DNA of 64,000 nucleotides from the NCBI RefSeq assembly GCF_028769735.1, contig NC_088173.1:22749038-22813037 (forward strand), in the 5' to 3' direction. Source of the DNA: Zonotrichia leucophrys gambelii (taxonomy: Eukaryota; Chordata; Aves; Passeriformes; Passerellidae). Shown in pieces: positions 1 through 11,640 of this stretch. Made by a program: the position numbers and the translations under genes. Each line of letters opens with the position of its first letter. The first letter of the stretch is position 1. The notes beneath the pieces were generated by a model. It saw only the letters and a program-made list of their open reading frames with translations. It did not search any database and was not told where the DNA came from.

Positions 1-1080
1 TAAGACTCTGTTTGTCTTGATGTGCTTTCTGTAGTAACCACCAACATTACTCCTTGAAGGATTTATTGTTCTTTCTTATTTAGCAGACAAGGAAAACTAT
101 AAGAGTTGAGAAAATGGTGGACAGATTGAAAAATCTGAATTTGCTGCTCATGAGGAATTTGGTTGGGCTTGCACAATGTGTCACTCCCATTATAGGCAAC
201 TGGTTTGGCAACACGTCTTTTTCTTCTTAACTTCACGTGCACCTGTTTTCCAGGAATCTTTAGTCATCTGGTGCTGTGTGAATTCTTCTGTCTGTCTTGA
301 TATTTCTAAAACACCCAGGGACTCTGTCCCAAATATCTCCTTACTATGCTGGATATGAGACTGAAATGATCATACTCTTATGTCAATAACAGACAGTTCT
401 GCAAAATCTCAAAAAATTGATTATAAAATCAGTTGCTGATTCATCCTTCTCTTCTTTTGAAACTGTGTTAGCTAAAAAATCACATTGCAGCAAGCATGAA
501 ATATTAATCTAGTCCTTCTTTACTGTGCTCAGTTTCATCTGTGTAGCTGTGAGGATTCTGGGCAGGATGATATCCTCTTTGGCAGGGGTTTCTTTAACAG
601 ATGCTGTATCCAAGTGCTTGAGAGCATGAGGGAAGCTGAAGGAAGGAGATGAGGACAAACCTGGCTGCCCACAGGGCTCACGTGGTTGACACAAGTGATT
701 CTGCAGGCATTAGCACACCCAGTGTAGTGCATGTCCCCTTATTCTTCTGGGCACAAGCTAAGAGGAGCACAAAAACGGGACTGACATCACACCTTGGCAG
801 TTCCTCTCACCAATAAAGAGTACATATTCCCTATCCAGTTGTCAGATCCTCATGAGGGCTCTTTTGGAAGCAGCTGGGCCAGATATACCTGTTCTGATGG
901 TTTCCCGGTCACTTCTGTAGGCAGTTCCAGGTGATAAGTAAAACTTATGAGCACAAGGCATGAGGTGAAGGTCCCTGAGGATGCTCCTGAGGATACTTCA
1001 GAAATGGGGATACTTCAGAAATGGATAGCACTGGGTTAAGACTGAATTTGAAAGCAAAGTCCCTGCTCTCCTTCAGCAAA
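1..1080. other. Non-coding AT-rich DNA
   Basis: No gene, RNA gene or mobile element is recognised here. All open frames are short (about 65 codons or fewer), overlap on both strands and show no domain. The only local structure is a small imperfect duplication near 991-1024, where GGATACTTCAGAAATGG occurs twice with a 17-nt offset. This stretch is probably ordinary intergenic sequence. Confidence 0.7.
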
Positions 1081-1114
1081 TTTGTGAGGGATCAATATAT
1101 AGATCCCTCACAAA
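1081..1114. repeat. Perfect inverted repeat, 13-bp arms, 8-nt loop
   Basis: The left arm TTTGTGAGGGATC (1081-1093) is the exact reverse complement of the right arm GATCCCTCACAAA (1102-1114), separated by AATATATA. The pairing stops cleanly at both outer ends. It could form a cruciform or a hairpin RNA on either strand. It sits just before an A-run and a long AT-rich tract. Its function is unknown. The arms are mixed-sequence and not simple AT palindromes, so chance origin is less likely than for its neighbours. Confidence 0.8.
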
Positions 1115-1124
1115 ATGCATAGAT

Positions 1125-1330
1125 TAAAAAAAAAAAGGATAATAAATCTGTATCTAGATAATCTAGATATAGATTATCTATATCTATATTATATATGATT
1201 TATATCTATATTATATATTATTTATATCTACATTATCTGTATCTATATCTAGATATATAGATATCTAGATATCTAGATATCAAAAAAGTATATATAAAAT
1301 ATATAGATTTTAGACTTATATATTTTTTAA
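1125..1330. repeat. AT-rich low-complexity tract with nested TAGATATC palindromes
   Basis: An A-run at about 1126-1136 leads into about 190 nt made almost wholly of TATC, TAGA, TATA and ATTATA words. Near 1259-1281 the 8-mer TAGATATC repeats in tandem, so each unit is palindromic and the array can fold in many registers. It resembles a degenerated TATC/TATA microsatellite. Such sequence unwinds easily. No gene or promoter role is implied by the sequence itself. Confidence 0.75.
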
Positions 1331-4300
1331 AAGCGTCTTCAACATCAATGAAATGAGAAGTTGTAGAAATGGAAATTACCTTAGACTATCCTAATCTAAA
1401 CAGGGAGGGTTGTTTATATGTTAACACCTTACTTTCTTTACCTTAGTGCCATCCAAAATCCAAAAATCCAAAAGAGAAAGTGGCAGGATAAAGAGATTAA
1501 TTGAAGTCACAGTATGAGACTTTATTCACCTTTTCTTGTTGATAATGTCTAAAAGACTGAAATCTTATTTATTTCGCATACATATATTTGGAAGCTTGTC
1601 TTTAATGTCTGCCAGAATTGTTCACTGAAACTTGGCTTGGAAAATGGAGTAACTGCTTTGCCAGCAAGCAGTCATAAATAAAGCTTATGCAGTGATGCTA
1701 GAAGCCAGCAGATATTGTTATCGATTACATGATTGCCTTGTAAGAATTCCAAATGCAGACAATCACAATTCCTTCATTAAGCTGAGGTTACTCGAAGCCA
1801 CCACTGCAATTAATTTCTATTTAAGATTTGTTATACAAGGAGAAGTAATAACTTCTCTGGTGCATTTAAATCATCACTGAACTTTTTATTGTAGTGCACC
1901 AATATTTTAATAATAACAGCAATGAAATGAATAGTTATGACTTGAACAGAAACAATATTTTACAATACAAAATGATTAGAGAAAATTGATAGAGCAATTG
2001 TGTTTCCTTACATAACACAAGGTAAATAGACAAGACACCACTGTTAACAGTGGCTTTATCCTCTTTAGCTACTCTTTCCAAAAATTGTCCAAGATTAAAA
2101 TCTTTTTTTAAAGCATGTGCAGACATGCTCTGGCTCTTCACGAGTGATGGAGTTATTTATGTTCTTCTGTGTAGGCTTTAACTACTTATACCTAATGTTG
2201 ATTTCATCTCCATGCTGTTTGTAGACTTGTTTCTAAGATACTGCAAAAAGTGGCAAAGAGTGTTAGAGATGAGGCAGAAAAATATTGCATTGGGAATGCA
2301 CTCTCTGTGACTAATTGGTCTTACATGTGAACTCTCTAAGGCATCCCTGTAATTACGCTGGAGATGAATCTCTGGATCTCCCTGAAGGGCTTCTCAGGCT
2401 TCCCAGGAGGGAGGCAGCAGCCCACTGGCTTTTTGTCACATGGCCTGCCTCTGCAAAAGGTAATTTGCATTGCTATCCAGATAAGCATGTACAATACATT
2501 GAATCCTAACTATTTAGAAATAATGAGAAGCTCAGGACCAATCTAGCAGTGCTGACATGAGCAATAGGTTAGTTTAACAGCCCTGATACAACTGGTAGAT
2601 CTCTGAATAACTAAGTGGTGTAAATTAGGTTATATGCAATATAAATTGCTATGTAAATTTGGAGACAAACTAGGTCTCAATCTGGAAAAAGGAAGTGGTT
2701 TTGATAGAGCTTATTCAGCTGTTCTTGTGAGCCTGTATGAAAGGGAAGCACAATTGTTTTGCATCAAGAGAGAACTAGACGTAATTTTAAAGGAAAGAGG
2801 AATAAATATGTCACTGATTTTTCCCTTGGCTCCATATTGCTCTCTTGGGTAATGCATTTCACTTTTGCTGTTCCTCGAGGAATAGCAAACAACAGAGGTC
2901 AGGATTTAAATTTGCCTAAATACTTTCAAAATGCTTTTCTATTTCAAAAAGGGTAAGTGTACCAGGATGGTCTTACTTATAAATAAATGTATATTAGACT
3001 GGTCTCCTGTTTCTTCTGTCTTGTACTTTACACAGACAGCCTGAAATCCTAATAAAAAAAAAAAAATTTAAATGGGTTTTCTCACTGTTAATGAAAAAAA
3101 TAAAGGTCGTGAGAGGTAATTAGATATAGAATAAAAAGCAGCAGCAATATATTTAGAAATCATGCCAAAAATGTACTATCCAGTATGTGTGGAATAGCTA
3201 GTGATTTATAAATGAAACTGTCAAAAATATAGTGTAATGCCCACTGGCAGTAGTTATGTTCCATCTAGCAGGGGGATGAATGTGGTCTTAGCAATTAAAT
3301 ACAACTCCCTGAACATAAAAATGAAACCCTGTTTGATGGTATTGGCTAAGTGAAGGGAATGACAAAATCCCAAGTAATCTCTGTTATCACCCAATATGCC
3401 TGAGAACTGATATGTGTCTGAAAAGCTGCATTCTTCCACCCCCAGCCCCAGCTGCTTAGGGGGATGCATCACCTGAGCAGCACAAGCCCAGCACTTCACA
3501 GAGCATGTCAAAGAAAAGGAAATATCCCCCAAAGTCTGCAACAAAATATGGAAATGTATAGAAAAAAACATAATAGTGCATGTTTTTCTGTCATGTCAGA
3601 AAAGGAATAGAGTGAGAATACCACATATTTGAGCATGTGAAAGATGTGACATCTGCCAATAACCTACATATCACAAAAGGAAATTTTTACCATTGTCAAA
3701 AAACAATCATGTTCTTTCTGTCATCTTTGAAACATCCCATTTTCATTCTCTTTCCTTCTGTACTCCTTCTCTGTCTTTCATTTCTCTGCAGCTAAAGAAA
3801 GAGCTAGGAAATAAATAATGTATGAGAAATGAAAAAAAAGGAATTAGGGTTTATTTATAAGGCACAATGGCTTAATTCATGAAGCAATCTTTAAAATGCC
3901 TGAGTCTTGCAGCTGGTGGTGAGGGTAAAACCTTATCAGGGTTAGGCATAGAGCCAATATAATAAAGACTCCAGAAGTGAGCCATCAATAAAAGAGGATT
4001 TTAAGACTCAGACACTTGCTGGGCTTGCTTTTCTCCTTCAGGCAAACTTCCCCTTTCCTTCACTAGCCTGACTCTTCAGTATTTCTAACCCACATAAATC
4101 CCTGTTCCAGCTCCCCCTCTCCTGTGTGCTTTGAAGCTTCCACATGGAGGATATCCTACTGACACTACACCAGATATGCCAAATGTTAGCCACGTAAGGG
4201 AGGCTGACTCCCTTTCCTTTGTTGGTCACTCACAGAAAAGCAAAGAGCAAATGGATGCAAAAGCTGTGTGTTCTGTGGATGTGCATTAAAGTGTGGCACA

Positions 4301-6538
4301 CTGCAATATGTCCTGTGGCTCATGGAGATTTTTGTGCTCCATAAATTCAGTATTGCTCTATGAAATACAAATCCTAAGGGGCTGCCATCCCTTAGAGCCA
4401 CTGAACCCCTTGATCGATGGGAAATGACTCAGCATGTGCCTCTCACCTGCCAGGATGTGCCAGTGCCAGGTGCTCACCACAGCCCAGCTTTTCCTCTCCA
4501 CCCCCCCAGCAACAGCTCTATACTTATACAAACCAAGGGGGAACGGTGTCAAGAATCAATTAGTGGGGAATTTCTGAATGCAGTTACTTGTTGCCTAGCA
4601 GCAGCCCAGCAAGCTGGGCTTGACTTTGATTCATTTAACCCCTAACTAACCTGGACTGACAAATTATTTTTCAGCATCAACTTCCAATACTTTCTCAGTC
4701 AGTCTGGAGGGATGAAATGCCTGGAATATTCTCTCCTGTTTGCAGGTGGGTCCTTGCCTCCATTCAGTTGACCAAAATGTACAGTGGCTAGAATGTGGTG
4801 CTTTGTTTCAAAGAAATCCTACAGAAGACTTTCCATGATATCAAGCCTCCCTTTTGGGAGTAAGGAGTGGGACTGAAACTTCTCTGTCTTCCAGAGCTGG
4901 GCACAGGCCATCCAGAGCATCTCACAGCCACAGGCTGGGATGGTCATGGCCTCAGGAGGACAGGCACAGTCTTACCAAGGTTCAGAAAACATTGAGTTAT
5001 ACTTCTGCTGAAAATTCATATCTCAGTCTCTGTTCTACTTCCTTAATAATTAATTCAGCTGAGAGAAAAAGATTGTTCATTTGCATAACTAAATTTTTCA
5101 GTCACAGCAATCAGCCTATTAATAGAAACCCATCTATTTGTCTGTCTATCAACTTACATAAAACACTCTGTTGTCTTTTAAGACATTATATTTTGAAGGT
5201 CAGTAGCCCATAAACAACAGATTTAGAGGCAGAGAAATAGCTTCATCCTCAAATTCAGAATACACTAAACTAGAGTTTATAAATAATAAATATCAGCCAT
5301 GGAGAATAAGTCTGTGCTTCACTTTTCAGCACTACACGAGGCAGAAGTCATAATAGATATTCACAATAACATCAATACCAAATGAGAAAAAAAATTACAA
5401 GGAAATTTTTAAAAGTCACTGTATTATGACTTCAGAATGAAATCAGTGTTGTTTAGTCAGGGTACTAGGCTGCCATGATAAAATATTTTAGTAATCAATA
5501 CAATGGATTTGCAGACCAGATACACCAGTTCTATTCATAAGATGTCTGGAGACAAACATCTCTTTAATGCTTTGTTACCTTCACCCATATCAGGACTTTG
5601 AACAGAAATGTTTCCTATGTGACTCCATTTTCAATTGCAGTTTAAAATAGTCAACTGTTCTACCAGAATGCCCATGCTTCTTATTTTCCTAAAGATGATT
5701 TACTGACATAGAAAAAGTCTGATCATTTCCTATTCAGAGGTTTGAAGAAATTTCCATACAATACAAATTACACTTTTTCTCATTGGAAGCGTGATTACTA
5801 TCTTTCACAAGATGACATCTCCTCTTTCTTCATTTTCACCTCCAGCTAAATCCTATTTAGCTGCAGCTCTGTGTACAAGAGATTTGGTCCTATTTGGTTC
5901 AAATACTTAGTAGGTTATGCTGAAAAAGTGATATTCCACTTAAGGAAGCACTTTCAAAAGCTACTCTTCACTCTCTACAAGAGTGAGCCAGTTGAAACCA
6001 TCCTCTTTCCTTATTCCTGCACATCAGCACCTGCCTCCTCCTCCTCCCTTCAAAGCCCAGAGCCAAGGATTTATTTGGGTCTTTGCTATGTTCAGTCTGG
6101 CTTACACACAAGGTGACAGAGAACAGCAAAGCTAACAGGATATATAGGGGAAGACAGGCCAAAGCCAGAGAGTTGAAATCTGAAATGTGTCAGGAACACA
6201 GCCCTGCCTGGGGAAATTTTTCAGGGGAAATAAACACAATGCAAAAGCTGTTGAAAAAAACAACTACTGAACATGCCCTGAAGGCCTCTAATATGAATTT
6301 AAATTAATAAAGTCTGAAAAGCCTTTATGTAAAAAGCTTGATGACTGCCACTATTTAAGACTATTTCTCTGGAAGAGTAAAATCAATTCACTCTTCCATG
6401 CCAGCAGACTGAAATCACATAGAAGCAACAGAGTGAAAGAAGTTCAAAGAAAATGGGTACAGTCTGTTTGGTACTTTGGTAATGCTTTGGTATTTTGGAA
6501 TGGGAAGACTTACTTAAACACTTGGGCACAGACACTTC
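1331..6538. other. Non-coding unique DNA
   Basis: No recognisable gene or transposable element. Open frames are all short (the longest is about 119 codons near 4854-5213), lack recognisable motifs and lie in AT-rich context. A perfect 16-bp palindrome occurs at 2038-2053 (listed separately). A short CA/GT-poor, slightly GC-richer patch near 4380-4640 shows nothing identifiable. Confidence 0.6.
2038..2053. repeat. Perfect 16-bp palindrome
   Basis: CCACTGTTAACAGTGG reads the same on both strands and has GTTAAC at its centre. A palindrome of this length could be a dimeric DNA-binding site or simply chance in 64 kb. There is no adjacent gene to give it context. Confidence 0.5.
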
Positions 6539-6560
6539 AAAAGATTTTTTGAAATCTTTT
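6539..6560. repeat. Short inverted repeat, 9-bp arms
   Basis: AAAAGATTT (6539-6547) and AAATCTTTT (6552-6560) are reverse complements separated by TTTG. AT-rich arms of this size are expected by chance. It is recorded only for completeness. Confidence 0.35.
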
Positions 6561-9500
6561 AGAAAACTTCAAAATCTCTGTTATGGCATTGATCAGCCCG
6601 ATTTCCCACCAATGCATATAACTTTCAGCAGTGAAACAGAGACCATGGCTGCAGTAGTCTTTCACTTTTGGTAATAAGGGATGGAACTAAGAAGCCAGAA
6701 TGCATTTCTTGAACAAAAATGACATCGCAATCTGGACACAGCAAAGTCGTGTGCTTAGTGAAGCAAGTGACTTATTCAAGTGACCTAAGCTGTCATATGC
6801 CTAACTCATACCTATACCAAACAGCATGGCAAAATGCAGTGATTTAACAACCCAGGAACATATTGAGCTCTTTTCAAAGGACTCCTGTCTTGATGAATCA
6901 TGATAGCACCTTGCGCAGTCAGATACTCTGAACAATCAAATACTGCTGTGTGGTGCCAGCAGAAATCCCAGTTTGGCAGCCTCTGTCTCTCACTGGGGAG
7001 TTTCTGAAAACCAGCAGTAATTAAATAAACAAAACCCTCCCTGGTTTACTAGCCCAGGTACAGAATGGGGACAGCCACAAACTGCTATCTGTTTGACGTG
7101 GTTATTTGCATTAGCCCATAGACATCAATGTAGTGAAATCATAGCAATAGCTAAGAGAAATCTATTTCTATTCAGTCTTTTTAAACATCTTTTAGAGAAG
7201 AATTTAAATAGTAAAGTCTATTTCTAGCTCTTAACATGTGGAAACATGTCACTCCTATCCTTTGCCCACAAAGCTGATGTAAGACACTTATATTGTTTCC
7301 CACTTATTTTGCTGTAGACCCAGTGACTCAAATAATTTAATTTTCCACTTTTTTCTTCCCTCCTCCATACAAAGGGGATAACACTACTTACAAGCACATG
7401 GTTGTGAGGATTATTCATTAATAACTGCATGTAGTTTGAAAACTTAGAAATATTATATAAAATGCAAAGTGCTACTTAATCCCACTTCATTCCACAGTCT
7501 GCTGCCACAGTTTTCAGCAGCAGTTTTGAAAAAATGCTCTCCATGCAGCCCTGTGTTTAGTGAAATAACACACCTAGATTTTTTACTCACCCCTACAGAG
7601 ATTCTTTTATCCTCAATCTATAAATTTCCCCAGATTGTTTTGCCTACCTTTCTTCACAGATGCATTTCCTGCTTTTGATTCACTCTCACATTTTGGAAAT
7701 GTTTTGAAACTGCAAACCCAAAGAGGTATTCTAATTTGAATTTTTATTTTTTAACTTAAAAAAAAAAAAAAGAGTTCCAGATTTTCCTAGTTCCCAGTGT
7801 TGTGTATTTGGCTTTAAAACATATGATCTGATGAGTTTGTTCTTGTTGATAGGAGAACACGTGGTTTTAAGTCTAATATCAGAATGAATTAATTTGGTTT
7901 TCTAATGCCATTTGTTTGAGTAGCAACTATTAAAGAGGTAAAATCTGTATTGCTGATCTACAAATGTTGCATTAAGTTAGATGCTTTTTTTTTTTCTATT
8001 TTGACAGCTATGTTGCTCCACTAATATAAGTGGTTGCAATAGATAGCTTTTTTTGGTTAGCTATAGCAAGACAATTAGAAAATAAGATTGCCAGAAAAGA
8101 TAATAATAAGAAGCTGGCAAAGAAAGTTTGGTGTTGATGATATTAATTTTCATGTCTTTGCAAAATCTTTCCTTTGGATTTGTATCTACAGCACGCAATT
8201 TTGCTCCATCAATATGTTTTTGATCTGAACATGTGGAATTACACCCACTCTTTCTGAGTCATCCTTAAACCTAAGCAGTATTAATTTCAGCTTACTTGAG
8301 GAGGACATGTGCTTATTAATGAAGCCCAAGTGCTTGCCCAAGTAACAAGTTAACAAGAAACTTCAGTCTTTTCAAGAGCTCTGGGCCTTGGTAGGCATTT
8401 CCTGCATATTCAGTTAGCAATAAAATCTTCAATTAGCACTAGAAGACATTGAAAAAGAAAATAGTTAGTGTGCACTGAGATGCAAATGCTTTTAGCAGTG
8501 AAAAGGAACAATTTCATGCCAGCCTGCACCAACAACGAGCTCTTCTTTTTTTCCCCTGATATTTACATTTTTCACTGAAGGCCTGAAATGTTAGCCACAG
8601 TGTTGCATGATTTATTTTCACTGATGTTTCACTAACCTGGAGCCTTGATCATCTCACTGGTAAGAGGAACAGATGTATTTCACATTTACACATCATTTCT
8701 CTTCCCCAAAATACTTCTCACCTGCATGCATTTTAGATCAGGAGTCAAATATTAAGGACATTCTGATGAAATCAGCCATCAGTTTGTTTGCTTTTCCTGT
8801 AGTAAAATATGTATTGACTTCTCAACAGAACTTTCAAAGGATATGTTTCTGGCTTTTATGCATAATTTGACCCAGAAAGGAAGGAAAGGATAGAACAGGA
8901 TAAAGTTTATAGATCTACTGGGTATGCTTGCTAAGGAGGGTCCCATACTATGTTAGCTTGGATATACATTTGTCCTAATTAATGAGGTCAGGATAAACAT
9001 CATGATGTTTCTGCTAAACTGGTTAAAGTTTGGAGGGGTTTCCTGAACAAGATAACTTTTGCACCTGGCAACCATTTAGGACTGTGATGATGTGTAGAGG
9101 CTGAGGGTAAGTTTTTTCAAGGGCTGGTGAGTGTGAATATTTATCTATTTTATAATCAGAGAATTGTGGCTCTGATGCTGCAAGGCTTGGTCCTGCAGGA
9201 CAAACACAGGCCCTGACTACACTGACCATTCAGGGTCCTCAGCACTACCCAGGGTAACCTGCAAATTAGACAGACAGCAGAAAATTGTGACAAATGCATC
9301 AAAGGGTAAAAATCAAATGGGAAAATAACTTGAATTAGATTATGATCAATACAGCTTTTAATGTATATATGAAGTTGATACCCAGCTGAATGGCTTTTTC
9401 ACACCTATACTATTCATGTTAGTTTCATGCTATTGCATCCTTCTTAATAAGTACATCAAGAAACTGTAGTAAAAATGTAAAACATTTGAACTCTCAAGTT

Positions 9501-10780
9501 TTTAGTTTTTAAAATTTACCTTTGAGAGATCCCTGAGAGACAGTGTCTACAGCTATCTCTTCACATTTTTGGTAAAGGTCTTAGAGCTTGATAAGGGTCT
9601 TTGCAAAATAAAAATCAGAGTCATAAGTCATTGTCTTTATATACTGGGTAGCTGAAATGCTTTTGAAGTAAAGTTATGGTTGTTGAAAGTTAAATGAGAA
9701 CTGTTTTGAGAATTTAGAGTTAATTTCATTTAGTTTTGAGTCGGAGTTTTATTTGTCTGATTCAGTGACATGAATGAAGCTTTATTTCAGAGCCCCAGCT
9801 GAACTAGAAAGGTTTCTAGGAGAGTTAGTGACTCACACAATAGATCTACAATAAATAATTTGGTTTAACACCCAAGATAAAGCTTTAAAAATTAATTTCC
9901 ATCTGGTCAGGATGCATCCTGAAAGTAGGCTACAGAGTGAGCAAGTGGGAAGCAAGTTATCTATTAGAGGATTAATGAATCATATGGTAATAATGCATAA
10001 CAGTACTTAAGTAGTAATAAAATTAGCAAACACCTCACATATTTTTAGTTTCTATCATAACACTTACAGAGAGTAAATGTGGGTTGAATACCACTTCCAC
10101 CTTACAGAATGGAAGAGCAAGAGACTAAGACAGAAATATTGCAGTTAAAACTCAGGATTCTCATATATTCTAACCATAACTTCTTGCACTGCAAGGTGAA
10201 CAGCTACATTTCTTTTAACAACTAGTCTATTTCTGGGGATTTTCAGAGAAAGTAAGACAGCAATTTTGATTCAGTATAAAGCTGTGATTGTCACTGCCTA
10301 GTTAGCTTGACCTATGTGAGGTGCAGCAAACTTGTATTTTAACAACATACAACCTTTGAATGATACGGTCCTTTGAATTTTGAATTATTTCATCATGGCT
10401 ATCCCAGGAGCAATTAGAGGGTTTGTTCTAACCATTCTCATTGAGTTAAAACTTCCCCTTCATGTAGCATATTTTCAGAAATCATGTGGGACCATAAAAT
10501 TTAAGGAAGTTGACATTTTTTAATCTTTAAACTGCTCAAAATTATTTAATAGAAGCAATCAATATAGGTTAACAAACTTTGAGTGAGTTTGATGTACAAG
10601 TGAAAACAAAACTTAGAAAGAAATGTCAGTGGGACATGTGCACCAAAGGTTTCACATGTAAACACAGCAACAGGAAAGAAACATCTTAGAGATTATGGTC
10701 TTCTGCCTTGAGTAACTCAGCATGTGAATCATCACACATAGTGAACTCTACTGCCTGGACCTCTGATTCAGCATTTCCAG
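6561..10780. other. Non-coding unique DNA
   Basis: AT-rich sequence without a gene or recognised repeat. Homopolymer runs occur near 7758-7772 (A) and 7986-7996 (T). The segment about 8280-8640 has a more mixed, word-rich composition than its surroundings, with no long homopolymers and several TTAAT/ATTA motifs. It could be conserved regulatory sequence, but that needs alignment and cannot be shown from one genome. Confidence 0.55.
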
Positions 10781-11640
10781 GCAAATACTGATTCTGGGGT
10801 TTCCACTTGACTAGAGCCTGCATGGCAGATTAGTGTTAAAGCTTGAGGTCACATCAGCCAATTGCCGTGTGCTTGGATGACCAGCAGCTGATTCAGGAGG
10901 ACCTGCACCTTTCCTCAGCCGCCACTGCCAGAAGATGTGCCCGTGACACCTCAGGCGCATCCTGAAGCTGCTCTAGCTCAGACTGTTATTCCTTACAGAC
11001 ATGAGTGTTGCTCAAGAAAAACTGGACAAAATGGACTTTTGCTAGAAATAGGCACATACAGTTCTGGCTGAGCCTTCCTCCTCACACTCATGAGTGGTTG
11101 TGCTCAGCTCCTGTCCCACGTAAAGCCTTCACTTTTAATGCCTGCAGGACACCCCTGTGCAAGCGACTTGTGGATGATCCAGTACACCTCAAAGGAAGAG
11201 TCTGGAGAACCTGAAGGCCACCAGAGATAAGAGCAGTGATTTTCCCCCTTCACACAACCTTTTGCTCTAAGGCTCTGAGAAGGAATTATGTGAGGCATGC
11301 AGGTCCCTGGAACCTGGGCCATGTGGTGCAGCCACAGGCCGCATGTGGTACACTCTCACCTCAGCTGGTGCCTCAGAGGGAGCACGGGTAGAATCTTGCT
11401 GAAATATCCCCAATATCCACGTGGGCCTGGGGGAAATGGATCAAGCTGGTGCCATCTGAGGGAGGAGGAATGTGGGGATGTAATGGATTTAACTATACAG
11501 CTGCTTTTAGGGCAGATGCCAAAGGGCCCTCGAAGGGCCTATCCCTCAGCAAGGGCCACTTCACCTCCACTAAAGCAGCCTTGCAGAGCAAACTGAGTGG
11601 AAAGAATTTCATCTAACAGAGCAGCTTTCAAAAACCCTGA
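10781..11640. other. GC-richer block of unknown origin
   Basis: Base composition shifts visibly to higher GC than the flanks, with scattered CpGs in 10860-11260 (for example in AGCCGCC, GGCGCATCC and CACGTAAAG). The block carries several overlapping open frames of 70-100 codons on both strands, as expected when stop codons become rarer. None shows a family motif. It could be a decayed mobile element, an old exon-bearing segment or a local GC-biased tract. No terminal repeats or target-site duplication were recognised. Confidence 0.4.
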
